Positions 1 through 9,010 of a stretch of DNA of 48,013 bases are shown piece after piece. A program made the translations under genes and the position numbers. Positions within the stretch are counted from its first letter, which is position 1; each line of letters begins with the position of its first letter. Below the pieces are notes generated by a model, which did no database searches, had not been told where the DNA came from, and saw only the letters and a list, made by a program, of their open reading frames with translations. Source of the stretch: RGIG1681 sp045648025 (GTDB taxonomy: Bacteria > Bacillota > Clostridia > Christensenellales > UBA1242); the NCBI GenBank assembly GCA_045648025.1, contig JAZRNH010000043.1:1-48013 (forward strand). The letters run 5' to 3'.

Positions 1-1998
1 ACAGTCGTCACCGCCGGTCACGGAACTGGCATTGCAATCGCCACAGGAAAAAACACTGAAATTGGAAAAATTTCAAAAGTTTTGGCAAGTGAAATAAAAG
101 AAAAAACTCCATTAGAAAAGAATATTGATAAAATTGGAAAAGCTCTAACCTTTCTTGTGCTTGGCATTGTATTAATAGTTTTTTTGGTTCAAATTTTCAC
201 CAATAAAAACGGCAATATTATGGATTCTTTTTTAATTGCTGTTGCTCTGGCTGTTGCAGCAATTCCCGAAAGTCTTCCGGCGGTCATCACAATAATAATG
301 GCTTTGGGAGTTCAAAAGCTTTCAAGACAAAATGTAATTGTCAAAAAATTATCTGCGGTTGAAACACTTGGTGCTTGTACAGTTATATGCACCGACAAAA
401 CCGGAACTTTAACCAAAAACCAAATGTCTGTTAGTCATATTTTTTTAGAAAATAAACTATTTTCCGAAACAGACTTTTCCACAAATTGCAATAAAGAATT
501 AGTCAAAGCAATTGCAGTTTGCAATAAAGCCATTATTGATGAACACAATAACATTTTGTCCGATGCCACCGAAACTGCCCTTTTAAAATTTTTATTTAAA
601 AAGAACATAAATATAAAAGAAATTCAAACAGAAAACAAAGTTGTTGCAGAACAAGAATTTAATTCAAAAACAAAAACAATGACAGTTGTTTGTGAGTGCA
701 ATGGAACAAAAACAATTTATCAAAAAGGTGCCATCGACAAAATTTTGCCAAACTGCACAAAACTAATTTTGAACGGTGAAGAAAAACCACTTACTGATGC
801 ACAAAAATATAAAATTTTAAACGGAAACGAAACCCTTTGCAAAATGGGTGAAAGAGTTATTGCAATTGCCACAAAACAAAACTCTTCAACTATTGATAAC
901 GAACTCACATTTGTTGGACTTATTGGAATTGTTGATCCTCCAAGAAAAGAAGTTTCCGCCGCTATCAAAGAATGTAAATCGGCAGGGCTTAAAGTTGTTA
1001 TGATAACAGGTGACCACCCACTCACCGCTTATTCTATTGCAAAGTCAGTTAATCTTGCAAAAAGCAAAAAAGAAATTTTAACTGGTGAAGAAATCAACAA
1101 ACTCACCGACAGCGACCTTTCAAAAATAATTGATAAATATTCAATTTTTGCAAGAGTAACCCCTGAACATAAACTTAAAATTGTAAAAGCATTAAAATCA
1201 AACGGACACATTGTTGCAATGACCGGCGATGGTGTAAATGATGCACCAAGCATAAAAGCAGCCAACATTGGTGCTTGTATGGGCATCACAGGAACTGCCG
1301 TCACAAAAGAAGTTGCCGACTTAATTGTTTCTGACGACAACTTTGTATCTATCACAACTGCCATCAAACAAGGCAGAACCATTTATCAAAACATTTCAAA
1401 AACCATATTATTTTTGCTTTCAACCAACATTGTTGAGGTTCTTGGCATATTCATAACATCACTTGCAATTCCTGCAGCAACTTTTCTTTTGCCTGTTCAA
1501 ATTTTGTTTATAAATTTGGTCACAGACAGCCTTCCAGCTTTTGCTCTTGGCATTGAACCTGAAGAAAAAAACATTATGAATCAGCCGCCCAGAAATCCAA
1601 AAAAATCAATTTTGTCTGGCTTTGTTGGAAACTCAATAATTTATCAAGGGTTTGTTCAAACAGCGATCGTTCTTTTGATGTTTGTTTTCGCCAGAAACTA
1701 TTACTCTGATGCCGTCGCAACAACAATGTCATTTTTAACAATTTGTTTTATGCAAGTAATTCATGCAGTAAACTGCAAATCTGAAAAAAGCATTTTTAAA
1801 ATCAATATATTTAAAAACAAGTTTTTCAATCTAAGTTTCATTATTTTGATTGCACTCATTTTGGCAGTTTACTTTATTTCACCACTGTCAGCAATATTTA
1901 GCTTAACAAAACTAACCCTAGTTCAATGGTTATTTGTTGTTTTAACTAGCCTGTCAATTGTTCCGATTGTTGAATTAGGCAAGATTTTTATTAAATAA
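1..1998 (+). CDS. Calcium-type P-type ATPase (5' end outside window)
   Basis: Pumps cations, probably Ca2+, across the membrane using ATP. The reading frame is open from base 1 and its first residues (TAGHGTGIAIATGKNTEIGKI) match the actuator-domain end of the family, so the start lies upstream; the TTG at 82 is not a real start. Seen in order: M3-M4 with the ion-site motif AAIPESLPAV, the phosphorylated Asp in DKTGTLTKN (codon 394-396), the nucleotide-binding domain, TGDHP, the hinge TGDGVNDAP, and a C-terminal membrane block with NLVTDSLPA (M6 ion site) and several further helices. The PEGLP/NLVTDxLPA-like motifs point to the SERCA/PMR1 group rather than K+ or heavy-metal pumps. M4 has PESLP where SERCA has PEGLP. 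Ends just before an A-tract array and a terminator. Confidence 0.93.
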   Translation, partial: TVVTAGHGTGIAIATGKNTEIGKISKVLASEIKEKTPLEKNIDKIGKALTFLVLGIVLIVFLVQIFTNKNGNIMDSFLIAVALAVAAIPESLPAVITIIMALGVQKLSRQNVIVKKLSAVETLGACTVICTDKTGTLTKNQMSVSHIFLENKLFSETDFSTNCNKELVKAIAVCNKAIIDEHNNILSDATETALLKFLFKKNINIKEIQTENKVVAEQEFNSKTKTMTVVCECNGTKTIYQKGAIDKILPNCTKLILNGEEKPLTDAQKYKILNGNETLCKMGERVIAIATKQNSSTIDNELTFVGLIGIVDPPRKEVSAAIKECKSAGLKVVMITGDHPLTAYSIAKSVNLAKSKKEILTGEEINKLTDSDLSKIIDKYSIFARVTPEHKLKIVKALKSNGHIVAMTGDGVNDAPSIKAANIGACMGITGTAVTKEVADLIVSDDNFVSITTAIKQGRTIYQNISKTILFLLSTNIVEVLGIFITSLAIPAATFLLPVQILFINLVTDSLPAFALGIEPEEKNIMNQPPRNPKKSILSGFVGNSIIYQGFVQTAIVLLMFVFARNYYSDAVATTMSFLTICFMQVIHAVNCKSEKSIFKINIFKNKFFNLSFIILIALILAVYFISPLSAIFSLTKLTLVQWLFVVLTSLSIVPIVELGKIFIK

Positions 1999-2047
1999 AA
2001 AACCGCAAAATTAATAAAAAATAATTAAAAAATTAATAAAAAATACA
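1999..2047 (+). repeat. Phased A-tract array
   Basis: After the ATPase stop codon, A-tracts recur at about 10-12 base spacing (ACCGCAAAATTA, ATAAAAAATA, ATTAAAAAATTA, ATAAAAAATA). Similar arrays lie at 40283-40360 and, in the other orientation, at 43783-43831. In-phase A-tracts are expected to bend DNA; function here is unknown. Confidence 0.45.
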
Positions 2048-2057
2048 AACAAAACAA

Positions 2058-2090
2058 AAAACAGCCCATTTAGAGGGCTGTTTTGTTTAT
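2058..2090. terminator. Bidirectional intrinsic terminator
   Basis: AAACAGCCC and GGGCTGTTT form a perfect 9-bp stem around an ATTTAGA loop, with T-runs on both strands. It serves the ATPase gene from the left and the minus-strand 310-residue gene from the right. Confidence 0.85.
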
Positions 2091-2092
2091 TT

Positions 2093-2155
2093 TTATTCAA
2101 CTTCTTCTGGTTCTGTTTGACCTTCATTTTCTTGTTCTGTTTGCTCTTCACTATC
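2093..2155 (-). other. In-frame acidic extension beyond the TAA stop of the 310-residue gene
   Basis: Past the TAA at 2156-2158 the same frame stays open for 20 codons and ends at a second TAA at 2093-2095, right at the terminator. The extension reads DSEEQTEQENEGQTEPEEVE, the same E/T/P/Q-rich composition as the residues just before the stop (ESVETPET). This looks like a C-terminal tail cut off by a recent nonsense change, or a stop that is sometimes read through. Confidence 0.6.
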
Positions 2156-3088
2156 TTAAGTTTCAGGGGTTTCAACAGACTCTAAAACAGAGCCAAATGG
2201 GTTAACAACAACACCATTTTGTTTTTCACCTGCACCAAAGTTTCCAGCAAATTTAAAATCACCAAGAACATCGACCGCTTTTACAATAACACTACCAAGT
2301 TCATTTGTAAACTTGTCTTTATTCATATCATCTTCATCTGGGAAAATAAATTCAATAAGCAAGTCAATCAAAACCTTGCTTTGTTTTTCGCTTCTACCAT
2401 TTATGGTAATCAAACCGTTTGAAGTGATAGTTTCTTCTTCACTAACTTCAATATCATAAGAAATTGAGAAATACAATTCATCAGGAATAATCATATCAAG
2501 CAAAAAGATTGGAGTTTGCATTTGTTCTGCAATTTGTTCTCTTATATCTTTTGTGTCAATCTTCATAATAAGTGAAAGATTTGCTTTTGTATAATATTCT
2601 GAATCTTCTTCTTTTGACTTTTCATCTGGAGTGATTTTAACTTCTAAAATTGAAATATTAATAATGTTCAAATAGTTCAAATCAGGAAGTGCATCAATCA
2701 AAATTCCATCTTGCAAAAATTTGTTACAAATCGCAGCAAGTTCTTTATCGGTCAACTGAATTTTTCCATCGCCTTGAAAATCTTTAAACACAGTTTCTTG
2801 CATCGAACCATCATCATTGATTTTATATCCAGCTTTTTGAAGTTTAACAACTGCTGTTGAAAAATCTGTTTGAGTGTGGCCATTTGTCACAATTTGAGAT
2901 TCTTTTGGACTGTTATAAAGCGATGAAACAACTCCAACAAGGTCAGGCACACCATTGATTCCATATCTACCAAAATACTTAGGAACTATTTTTTTATCAA
3001 GAAAAAAGTAGCCACCCGTAAAAATGGCTATAATCAGTGATAAACAAATCACTATTTTCAAAATAAAACCTGACTTTTTTTTCTTCAT
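2156..3088 (-). CDS. Membrane-anchored extracytoplasmic protein of unknown function
   Basis: 310 residues. A lysine-rich start (MKKKKSG) and one hydrophobic helix at about residues 9-31 suggest a signal anchor with the rest outside the cell. The body is hydrophilic with no motif I recognise; it alternates short beta-like stretches (SISYDIEVSEEETITSNGLITI) and ends in an acidic E/T/P tail. Its ATG overlaps the stop of the 36-residue membrane peptide upstream (TAATG), so the two are translationally coupled and probably work together. The coding frame resumes beyond the stop (2093-2155), so the protein may recently have lost 20 C-terminal residues. The terminator at 2058-2090 closes the unit. 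Confidence 0.75.
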   Translation of the reverse strand: MKKKKSGFILKIVICLSLIIAIFTGGYFFLDKKIVPKYFGRYGINGVPDLVGVVSSLYNSPKESQIVTNGHTQTDFSTAVVKLQKAGYKINDDGSMQETVFKDFQGDGKIQLTDKELAAICNKFLQDGILIDALPDLNYLNIINISILEVKITPDEKSKEEDSEYYTKANLSLIMKIDTKDIREQIAEQMQTPIFLLDMIIPDELYFSISYDIEVSEEETITSNGLITINGRSEKQSKVLIDLLIEFIFPDEDDMNKDKFTNELGSVIVKAVDVLGDFKFAGNFGAGEKQNGVVVNPFGSVLESVETPET

Positions 3089-3198
3089 TATACAATGCTA
3101 CCTGTAATTGATGCTTTAAATACAAAAAATAATACAGCAACAGCAAGAACAACGAAGCCGATTAATCTAAAAATACTAAATCTACTTTTAAAAATCAT
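3088..3198 (-). CDS. 36-residue single-helix membrane peptide
   Basis: A small gene with a strong ribosome binding site (GGGGAG six bases before ATG) whose stop codon overlaps the ATG of the next gene as TAATG. It starts MIFKSRFSIFRLIG, runs into a hydrophobic helix (FVVLAVAVLFFVF) and ends KASITGSIV. The positively charged N-terminus suggests an N-in orientation. Its own promoter lies at 3221-3250, so it heads a two-gene unit with the 310-residue anchored protein. No family is recognised; the coupling suggests a partner or assembly subunit of that protein. Confidence 0.7.
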   Translation of the reverse strand: MIFKSRFSIFRLIGFVVLAVAVLFFVFKASITGSIV

Positions 3199-3220
3199 AG
3201 TAGCTCTCCCCTACATAATT

Positions 3221-3250
3221 AGTATAAATTAACATTAAGTAAATTGTCAA
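3221..3250 (-). promoter_or_regulatory. Sigma-A promoter for the 36-residue peptide gene
   Basis: On the minus strand TTGACA (3245-3250), an 18-base spacer and TATACT (3221-3226). The predicted start is only about 16 bases before the ATG at 3198. It sits right after the tilS stop codon, which separates this pair from tilS-spoIIE. Confidence 0.75.
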
Positions 3251-3255
3251 GAATA

Positions 3256-4584
3256 TTACTTTTTAAAAAATGTAATCTTAACAATTTGGTCTGTGTTTCC
3301 ATCAATTTTAACATTTTCACTAACATCAAGACCTGCAACAACACAAACTTGATTTTGAATAGCAAGGAGTGGAATGCCATCCCTAAAATCTGTATCAATT
3401 TTTTTATCTGTAAAATAATCATTAAGTTTTTTTGAACCCGAACCAAGTTTTGCAAAAACATCACCAAGTCTTCTAGTTCTCCAAACTGCATTAGTTGAAA
3501 TTTTTGAACCATCAACAAAAAGTGAACCTTCACCATAAACCACATCTTGAGGCTCAACAATTTCAGCAACAATTTCACCAATTGTTGGAATTTCAATCTT
3601 ACCAATAACAAAATTAAACTCATCAGCAACAATCTTTTTTGCCTTTGATTTTGAAATTTTAATACCAGCATAAGTCTTTTTCAAAACCACATCGTGAGGA
3701 AAATTAAGCATTGAATTCACTTCTGCCTGAGAAAGTGCCATAGCAAGATCATAATGCTTTGCTTCAATATCTGCAAACACAGAAATCTTGCTAAAAGCAA
3801 TTTTTAAATACTCTCTAACAAGAATTGGGTTCATATAAAAAACTGCTGATTTAACAAGCACATAATCATTAAATTCTTCAATTAAGTCAAAATTTATCTG
3901 ATTTTCAACAAATTTTTGCATATCTTTGCACTTTTCTCCAAAAGCAAAAATTGAATCAACCGCCTTTGGATAAACTTTTTCAATTTCAGGAATTACAACA
4001 TTTCTTATATAATTTCTTGTGCAATCATTATCTTTGTTGGTTGAATCTTCAACAAACTTAACTGCATAATCTTTTGCAATTTTCAAAATTTCAGACTTCT
4101 TCAAATTTAAAAGAGGTCTAAAAATAACAGCATCTTCTCTGATTCCACCAGCACCAAAAACACCTGAACCTCTGAAAATATTCATCAAAATAGTCTCAGC
4201 TTGATCGTTTTTGTGATGAGCTAAAAAGAGTTTATTAAGTTTATCTTTTTTCATAATCTTAGAAAATGCAGCATATCTTAATTTTCTGGCAGATTCTTCA
4301 AGAGAAATCTTTGCTTCTGATTTAAGTTTCTTTGCTTCAACCGAAACAATTTCATAAGGAATCTTTTTTGACTCACAAAACTTTTTCACAAAAGCAGAAT
4401 CTCTGTCACTTTCTTCACCCCTAATGTTGTGATTAACATTGATAACTTTTAAATAAAATTTAACTTTTTTTTGCAAATCAAAAAGTGAACACAAAAGAAC
4501 CATTGAGTCTGCACCACCGCTGACTCCAACAGCAATTCTGTCTTCACTTTTCAAATTTGATTTCTCAACTAAAAATTCTAACAT
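3256..4584 (-). CDS. tilS: tRNA(Ile)-lysidine synthase TilS
   Basis: Cytoplasmic enzyme that uses ATP and lysine to convert C34 of the CAU-anticodon tRNA-Ile to lysidine, so that it reads AUA. 442 residues, normal for the long bacterial form. The N-terminal PP-loop is clear (GVSGGADSM, residues 20-28), followed by the nucleotide-binding Rossmann fold, the central TilS motif region (RNYIRNVVIPEIEKVYP) and a C-terminal substrate-binding domain with WRTRRLGDVF and a KKLNDYFTDKKI stretch. The ATG is preceded by AGGTGG. It lies 32 bases behind spoIIE, a neighbourhood common in Clostridia and Bacilli; the AUA-rich composition of the genome makes it essential. Confidence 0.95.
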   Translation of the reverse strand: MLEFLVEKSNLKSEDRIAVGVSGGADSMVLLCSLFDLQKKVKFYLKVINVNHNIRGEESDRDSAFVKKFCESKKIPYEIVSVEAKKLKSEAKISLEESARKLRYAAFSKIMKKDKLNKLFLAHHKNDQAETILMNIFRGSGVFGAGGIREDAVIFRPLLNLKKSEILKIAKDYAVKFVEDSTNKDNDCTRNYIRNVVIPEIEKVYPKAVDSIFAFGEKCKDMQKFVENQINFDLIEEFNDYVLVKSAVFYMNPILVREYLKIAFSKISVFADIEAKHYDLAMALSQAEVNSMLNFPHDVVLKKTYAGIKISKSKAKKIVADEFNFVIGKIEIPTIGEIVAEIVEPQDVVYGEGSLFVDGSKISTNAVWRTRRLGDVFAKLGSGSKKLNDYFTDKKIDTDFRDGIPLLAIQNQVCVVAGLDVSENVKIDGNTDQIVKITFFKK

Positions 4585-4616
4585 AGTCCACCTAATATTA
4601 TAATAGACTATTTTTT

Positions 4617-6887
4617 TTAATTTTTCAATAAATTTATGCCTATAATGGTCATATCGTCAATATGTTTTTGATTAATGCTTTCAGCATCAAAAATCACATC
4701 ATCAACAAACTTTTGAAGATGATAAATTTTTGCATCATTAACAATTTTGGCATAATCTTCAACCCGGTTAAACGAATCAACAACACCGTCACTTGCCAAA
4801 AATATCATATCACCTATTGAAATTCGTTTTTTAACAATTGTTGGCTTCACAGCAGTCACGATACCCATCGGCAAACTTTGTGATTTGATAATTTCACTTG
4901 TATTTTTTCTCTTTAAAATCGAAACCGATGACCCCATTTTTATAAAACTACATTCGAGTTTATCGGCATCAATAACCACCGCATCAATAGTTGTAAAATT
5001 ATCAAGCCCAGCAGGAATCAACAATTTATTAACCGATTCAATAACAAGTTCATCATCAAGCCCAACTTCAAACATTGACTTCACTAATTCCAAAACCATT
5101 GATGACATTTTGTTTGCAGCTTCACCGTGACCCATACCATCTGCAATTGCAACAAAATATTTGTTTTCAGAAATTTTTACAATAACCTCACTGTCACCAT
5201 TTTTTGCTTCTTTGGCCTTACTGGCAACTGCAAATTCAAGTTTCACTTTTGGCTTTGGCAAAATATTAACCATGCAAAAACCCGACAAATCAATCTTTTC
5301 AATATTTTTAATTTGCACAGCATTTTTTATCACTGAAGACAACACTTGAAACATTTCTTTTTTGACAGCAAGTTCATTTTTAACAATCATTGAAATCGAT
5401 TCTATGCCACTTTCATTTTCAAAAATAACAATTTCTTTAACATCAATAAGTGAGTTTATAAACTGTTCTTTTGCTATTTTTGATAATTTTTCATTGATTT
5501 TTACTGAATTATTTATGTTTTTTGCGAAATTTTCAAACACTGCTGAAAAATTTCCAAGCTCACTAGAAATGATAAGTTTGCTTTCATCTTGTGATTTCAT
5601 TGCCGACTCATATGAAAGATAAATCGCCGCCATTTGATTAACTTCGCTCATAACAATTGATCGCTTGTTGCAATAAGCAGACAAGCCGTTTGTTAAATCA
5701 TTAATAGAAATTTTTTTATTCTCAATTGCCTTTAACAATAAGTCACCAAACATTTGAAACTTGTTAATATTTTCTTTAAAACAATACCTAAAATTTTCAC
5801 ACTCTTTGCAGGTTTTTAAAATCACATCTTTTGAAAGTTCATGGGCAGCTTTTGTTCTATCAATTTTTCCAATCAACAAAAACTTAAAATTTTTTTGCAT
5901 CGATTTAAGTGTGTCAGACATCAAAAACAATCTTTCTTTAACCGACTCAATCTGTTTATTTTGTTTTTGATTTAAAATTATATTTTCACTAGAACACTCA
6001 AGATATTCTGAAAAACTTTTTATGATTTTGTCTGGAATTAAAATATAAATAAAAACCGCAAAAATAATTGAAAAATATGAAAAAATATTATCATTTTTAA
6101 AAATTAACAATAATCCAACAAAAATAATGGTTGTAATAGCCACATAAAATGCCTTTCCAAAATCGTGAATAATGGAAACAATTGTTGCAGAAATCACAAT
6201 GAATTCAAAAACAAAAACATCACCCGTTGCAACCACTGCCGCCACCGAAAGCACAACTGCTGTCACAAAAAATCTTTCAGGCATAAATAATTTTGCAAAT
6301 ATTATTATAAACAAACTTGAAACAAATAAACAAAAATCTATTCTTATGATTTGAAATTCAAATATGCCAAGCCCAATCAAAAACACCATTATTGAAAACA
6401 AAAAATAATCTAGTTTTCCAAATTTATAAAACATTAACTTATTTTTAAAAACAGTGAAAAATTTCCAAAAATAAATAAATGTTAAAATTTCAAACACAAT
6501 TTCAATTATGGTTAAAATCGAAGTTTCAAGTAAGGTAATTGAAAAATAAAATTTTACCGTGTTTGCAAATATCAAAAATAAAATAGCAATCAATCTTTTT
6601 TTGTCTGTTTTTAAAAACTCTCTTCCAAAATAATATAAAACTAAAAACACTATTTCATAAAAAAGAATAATCACCGCTTTAAATTCTTTAATTTTATATA
6701 CCTTTGAAACAAAATAAAAGGCGGTAACAAAAAATACATTCCCATCAAAAAATAATTTTATAATCGCAAAAGGAAGCCCCGCAAATGACACTCCAAATAA
6801 AACAATATTTGAAAACACCATTTGCAGAGCAAAATGCAAACATATCAACAAAAATCTTTTAGCTTTAAGATTTTCCATATAAAACAT
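4617..6887 (-). CDS. spoIIE: Stage II sporulation protein E (SpoIIE) phosphatase
   Basis: Membrane-bound PP2C-type phosphatase that in Bacillus dephosphorylates SpoIIAA and so activates sigma-F in the forespore. 756 residues. The first ~290 are a run of about ten membrane helices, then a cytoplasmic linker with the cysteine cluster CKECENFRYCF typical of SpoIIE, then a C-terminal PP2C domain with the metal-binding motifs VAIADGMGHG (Asp583), LASDGVVDSF and DDMTIIGI. Family length is usually about 800. No clear ribosome binding site precedes either ATG (MFYMENLK), so the start could be residue 1 or 4. I see no convincing Spo0A box upstream. Its presence, with all metal-site Asp residues kept, implies that the organism or its recent ancestor forms endospores. 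Confidence 0.93.
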   Translation of the reverse strand: MFYMENLKAKRFLLICLHFALQMVFSNIVLFGVSFAGLPFAIIKLFFDGNVFFVTAFYFVSKVYKIKEFKAVIILFYEIVFLVLYYFGREFLKTDKKRLIAILFLIFANTVKFYFSITLLETSILTIIEIVFEILTFIYFWKFFTVFKNKLMFYKFGKLDYFLFSIMVFLIGLGIFEFQIIRIDFCLFVSSLFIIIFAKLFMPERFFVTAVVLSVAAVVATGDVFVFEFIVISATIVSIIHDFGKAFYVAITTIIFVGLLLIFKNDNIFSYFSIIFAVFIYILIPDKIIKSFSEYLECSSENIILNQKQNKQIESVKERLFLMSDTLKSMQKNFKFLLIGKIDRTKAAHELSKDVILKTCKECENFRYCFKENINKFQMFGDLLLKAIENKKISINDLTNGLSAYCNKRSIVMSEVNQMAAIYLSYESAMKSQDESKLIISSELGNFSAVFENFAKNINNSVKINEKLSKIAKEQFINSLIDVKEIVIFENESGIESISMIVKNELAVKKEMFQVLSSVIKNAVQIKNIEKIDLSGFCMVNILPKPKVKLEFAVASKAKEAKNGDSEVIVKISENKYFVAIADGMGHGEAANKMSSMVLELVKSMFEVGLDDELVIESVNKLLIPAGLDNFTTIDAVVIDADKLECSFIKMGSSVSILKRKNTSEIIKSQSLPMGIVTAVKPTIVKKRISIGDMIFLASDGVVDSFNRVEDYAKIVNDAKIYHLQKFVDDVIFDAESINQKHIDDMTIIGINLLKN

Positions 6888-6980
6888 AATAAAAAACTTA
6901 TGCCAAAATTTATAAATGAAAATTTTTGTTATCTAACCATTTTTTGTCTTAAAATATCATTTATTGTTGCCGACTATGAA

Positions 6981-7943
6981 TTATATATAATTTTGAATTA
7001 TAATCTTAGCAATTTTTACAGCATTGTAAGCTGCACCTCTTCGAAGATTATCTGCCAAAACAAAAAATTCTAATTCATTTTTATTCTTTTGCCTAATTCT
7101 TGAAACTGTTGTTTTGTTGGTTCCTGCAATATCTTTTGCAAAAAATAAATTTTTTTCAGAAAAATCAATATGTTCACATTCAAGTTCTTTAAATGCATCT
7201 ATCAAATTGACATCATTTTCAAATTTAATATAAACCGATTCACCATGACACACAGAAATTGGAACTCTCACCGCCGTTGCCGAAATATCTATTTTTTGAT
7301 TTAAAATCTTAGAAAGTTCAAACATAATTTTATTTTCTTCATTTGAATAACCATTTTCATCAATATCACCAATTTGTGGAATTAGATTATCTTTGATTCC
7401 ATTTTTAAAATAAATATTTGTTCCATATTTCAAATCACAAACCGCTCTTCTACCCGCACCACTAACCGATTGATATGTGCTAACGACAACCTTTTCAAAC
7501 CTTCCCAAATTTTTAAGTTTATCAAGCACAACTGCAAGTTCAATTGTTGAACAATTTGGATTCGCAATTAACTTTGTATTTTTGCAAATCAAATCTCCAT
7601 TAATTTCTGGAACTACCAGCGGAATATTTTCATATTTTCTAAAAGCACTACTGTTATCTATTACCACCGCACCAGTTTTAATAAATTTATCTGCCCACAT
7701 TTTGCTAACTTCTGCCCCTGCAGAAAATAACACAATATCAAATTTTAAATTCAAAGCGGATTCATTTAATTCAACCAATCTAAAAACTTTGCCTTTAAAC
7801 AAATATTCCTTTCCCGCAGACTTTGAAGATACATACATTGTAATACAACAACTTTCAAATAAACCTTCTTCATAAATAACTTTAAGAATAGTTTGTCCAA
7901 CAAGTCCAGTTGCACCAACTATTGCAATTTTACATTTACTCAT
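6981..7943 (-). CDS. asd: Aspartate-semialdehyde dehydrogenase
   Basis: Reduces aspartyl phosphate to aspartate semialdehyde with NADPH, the second step toward lysine, diaminopimelate, threonine and methionine. 320 residues, slightly shorter than the usual 330-370. Visible are the N-terminal nucleotide-binding GATGLVG (10-16), the catalytic cysteine in NPNCST (Cys131), SGAGRRAV, and the C-terminal VRVPISVCHGESVY and LRRGAAYNAVKIA. It diverges from the aspartokinase gene that makes its substrate, with 74 bases between the two starts. Diaminopimelate also feeds dipicolinate, which fits the neighbouring spoIIE. Confidence 0.95.
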   Translation of the reverse strand: MSKCKIAIVGATGLVGQTILKVIYEEGLFESCCITMYVSSKSAGKEYLFKGKVFRLVELNESALNLKFDIVLFSAGAEVSKMWADKFIKTGAVVIDNSSAFRKYENIPLVVPEINGDLICKNTKLIANPNCSTIELAVVLDKLKNLGRFEKVVVSTYQSVSGAGRRAVCDLKYGTNIYFKNGIKDNLIPQIGDIDENGYSNEENKIMFELSKILNQKIDISATAVRVPISVCHGESVYIKFENDVNLIDAFKELECEHIDFSEKNLFFAKDIAGTNKTTVSRIRQKNKNELEFFVLADNLRRGAAYNAVKIAKIIIQNYI

Positions 7944-8017
7944 AAAACCCCCTTTTATATATTATTCAAAAGAATTTTTCATATCACACAATAACAATTA
8001 TTTGCATAAAATATGAT

Positions 8018-8977
8018 ATGAGAGTTTTAAAGTTTGGCGGAAAGAGTTTATCTTCGGTTGAAAAATCGCAAAAAATAGCGAAATATATCAAAAAAATCTA
8101 TAAAAATGATAAAAATCTAATAATTGTTGTAAGTGCCATAGGAAAAACCACTGATAATCTTTTGTTACTTTCCAAAGAATATGGTGGCGAAAACTCACCA
8201 GATTATGAGGTCGCAAAACTTTTATCAACCGGCGAAACTCAGTCCGCTTCGCTGTTTTCAATTCTTTTAAACAAAATGGGTGTTCCTGCAAAAAGCTTTT
8301 CTGCTTATGATTTAAACATATCATCGTTTGGAAGTTACACAAACAGCCGAATCGCATATATAAATAAACAAAAAATTTTAGACTGTTTTAAACTTAATCA
8401 AGTTGCTGTGGTTGCAGGTTTTCAAGGTTTAAACAAAAACAATGAAATCACTCTTCTTGGAAGAGGTGGCTCAGACACAACAGCCGCTGCAATTGCTGCC
8501 ATATTTGATTCACCTGTTGAAATATATTCTGACTATGATGGAGTTTTTTGTGGTGACCCACAATTTTTAAATTATAAAAAACTCAAAAAAGCCAATTATG
8601 ATTTAATGATAAAAATGGCAGAATCTGGTGCAAGAGTTTTAGATTCAAAAGCAATTCAAATTGCAAAAAATTTTAACATAAACATCATTTCAAAAAGTTC
8701 AACAGAGCCAAACAAAAAAGGCAGCTTAATTTCTGCCGTTGAATCAAATTTTATATCAGTTCAAACAATTGACAACTTAACCCAAATTACAATTGTTTTT
8801 GCTGATGATAACAAATTAAAATTTATTCTTAATTCTGTATTATTTTGCAATAATAATATAAAAATATACAATTTAACAACAAATAACAATAAATTAACTT
8901 TTTTAATCGAAAGCAAGTTTAAAACAATTTTTTTGTCTCAAATTTCAAAAAAATTAAATTTATTAAAAAATAAATAA
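8018..8977 (+). CDS. Aspartokinase, short form with one ACT-like domain
   Basis: Phosphorylates aspartate, the first step of the aspartate pathway; the next enzyme (asd) diverges from it. 319 residues against about 400 for the common form. The kinase domain is complete: KFGGKS at the start, VVVSAIG, STGE, GGSDTTAAAIAA, YSDYDGVFCGDP, GARVLDSKAIQIA. Only about 75 residues follow, enough for one degenerate ACT domain rather than two, so feedback control is probably reduced or different. The signature KFGGTS reads KFGGKS here, a Thr-to-Lys change at residue 9 in the substrate/ATP site. No Shine-Dalgarno sequence is visible before the ATG; an overlapping out-of-frame ATG at 8013 stops after two codons. 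Confidence 0.9.
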   Translation: MRVLKFGGKSLSSVEKSQKIAKYIKKIYKNDKNLIIVVSAIGKTTDNLLLLSKEYGGENSPDYEVAKLLSTGETQSASLFSILLNKMGVPAKSFSAYDLNISSFGSYTNSRIAYINKQKILDCFKLNQVAVVAGFQGLNKNNEITLLGRGGSDTTAAAIAAIFDSPVEIYSDYDGVFCGDPQFLNYKKLKKANYDLMIKMAESGARVLDSKAIQIAKNFNINIISKSSTEPNKKGSLISAVESNFISVQTIDNLTQITIVFADDNKLKFILNSVLFCNNNIKIYNLTTNNNKLTFLIESKFKTIFLSQISKKLNLLKNK

Positions 8978-8980
8978 AAA

Positions 8981-9010
8981 AAAGATAGTGGTTATTTTTC
9001 CACTATCTTT
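8981..9010. terminator. Bidirectional terminator between convergent genes
   Basis: AAAGATAGTGG (8981-8991) and CCACTATCTTT (9000-9010) form an 11-bp perfect stem with T-rich sequence on both sides. The stop codon of the LtaS-like gene lies in the loop, so the last codons of that gene form one arm of the terminator. Confidence 0.85.

Noticed and set aside
3219..3671. 150-residue minus-strand ORF at the end of tilS
   Set aside because: Leucine-rich out-of-frame reading of tilS, which is well supported in its own frame.
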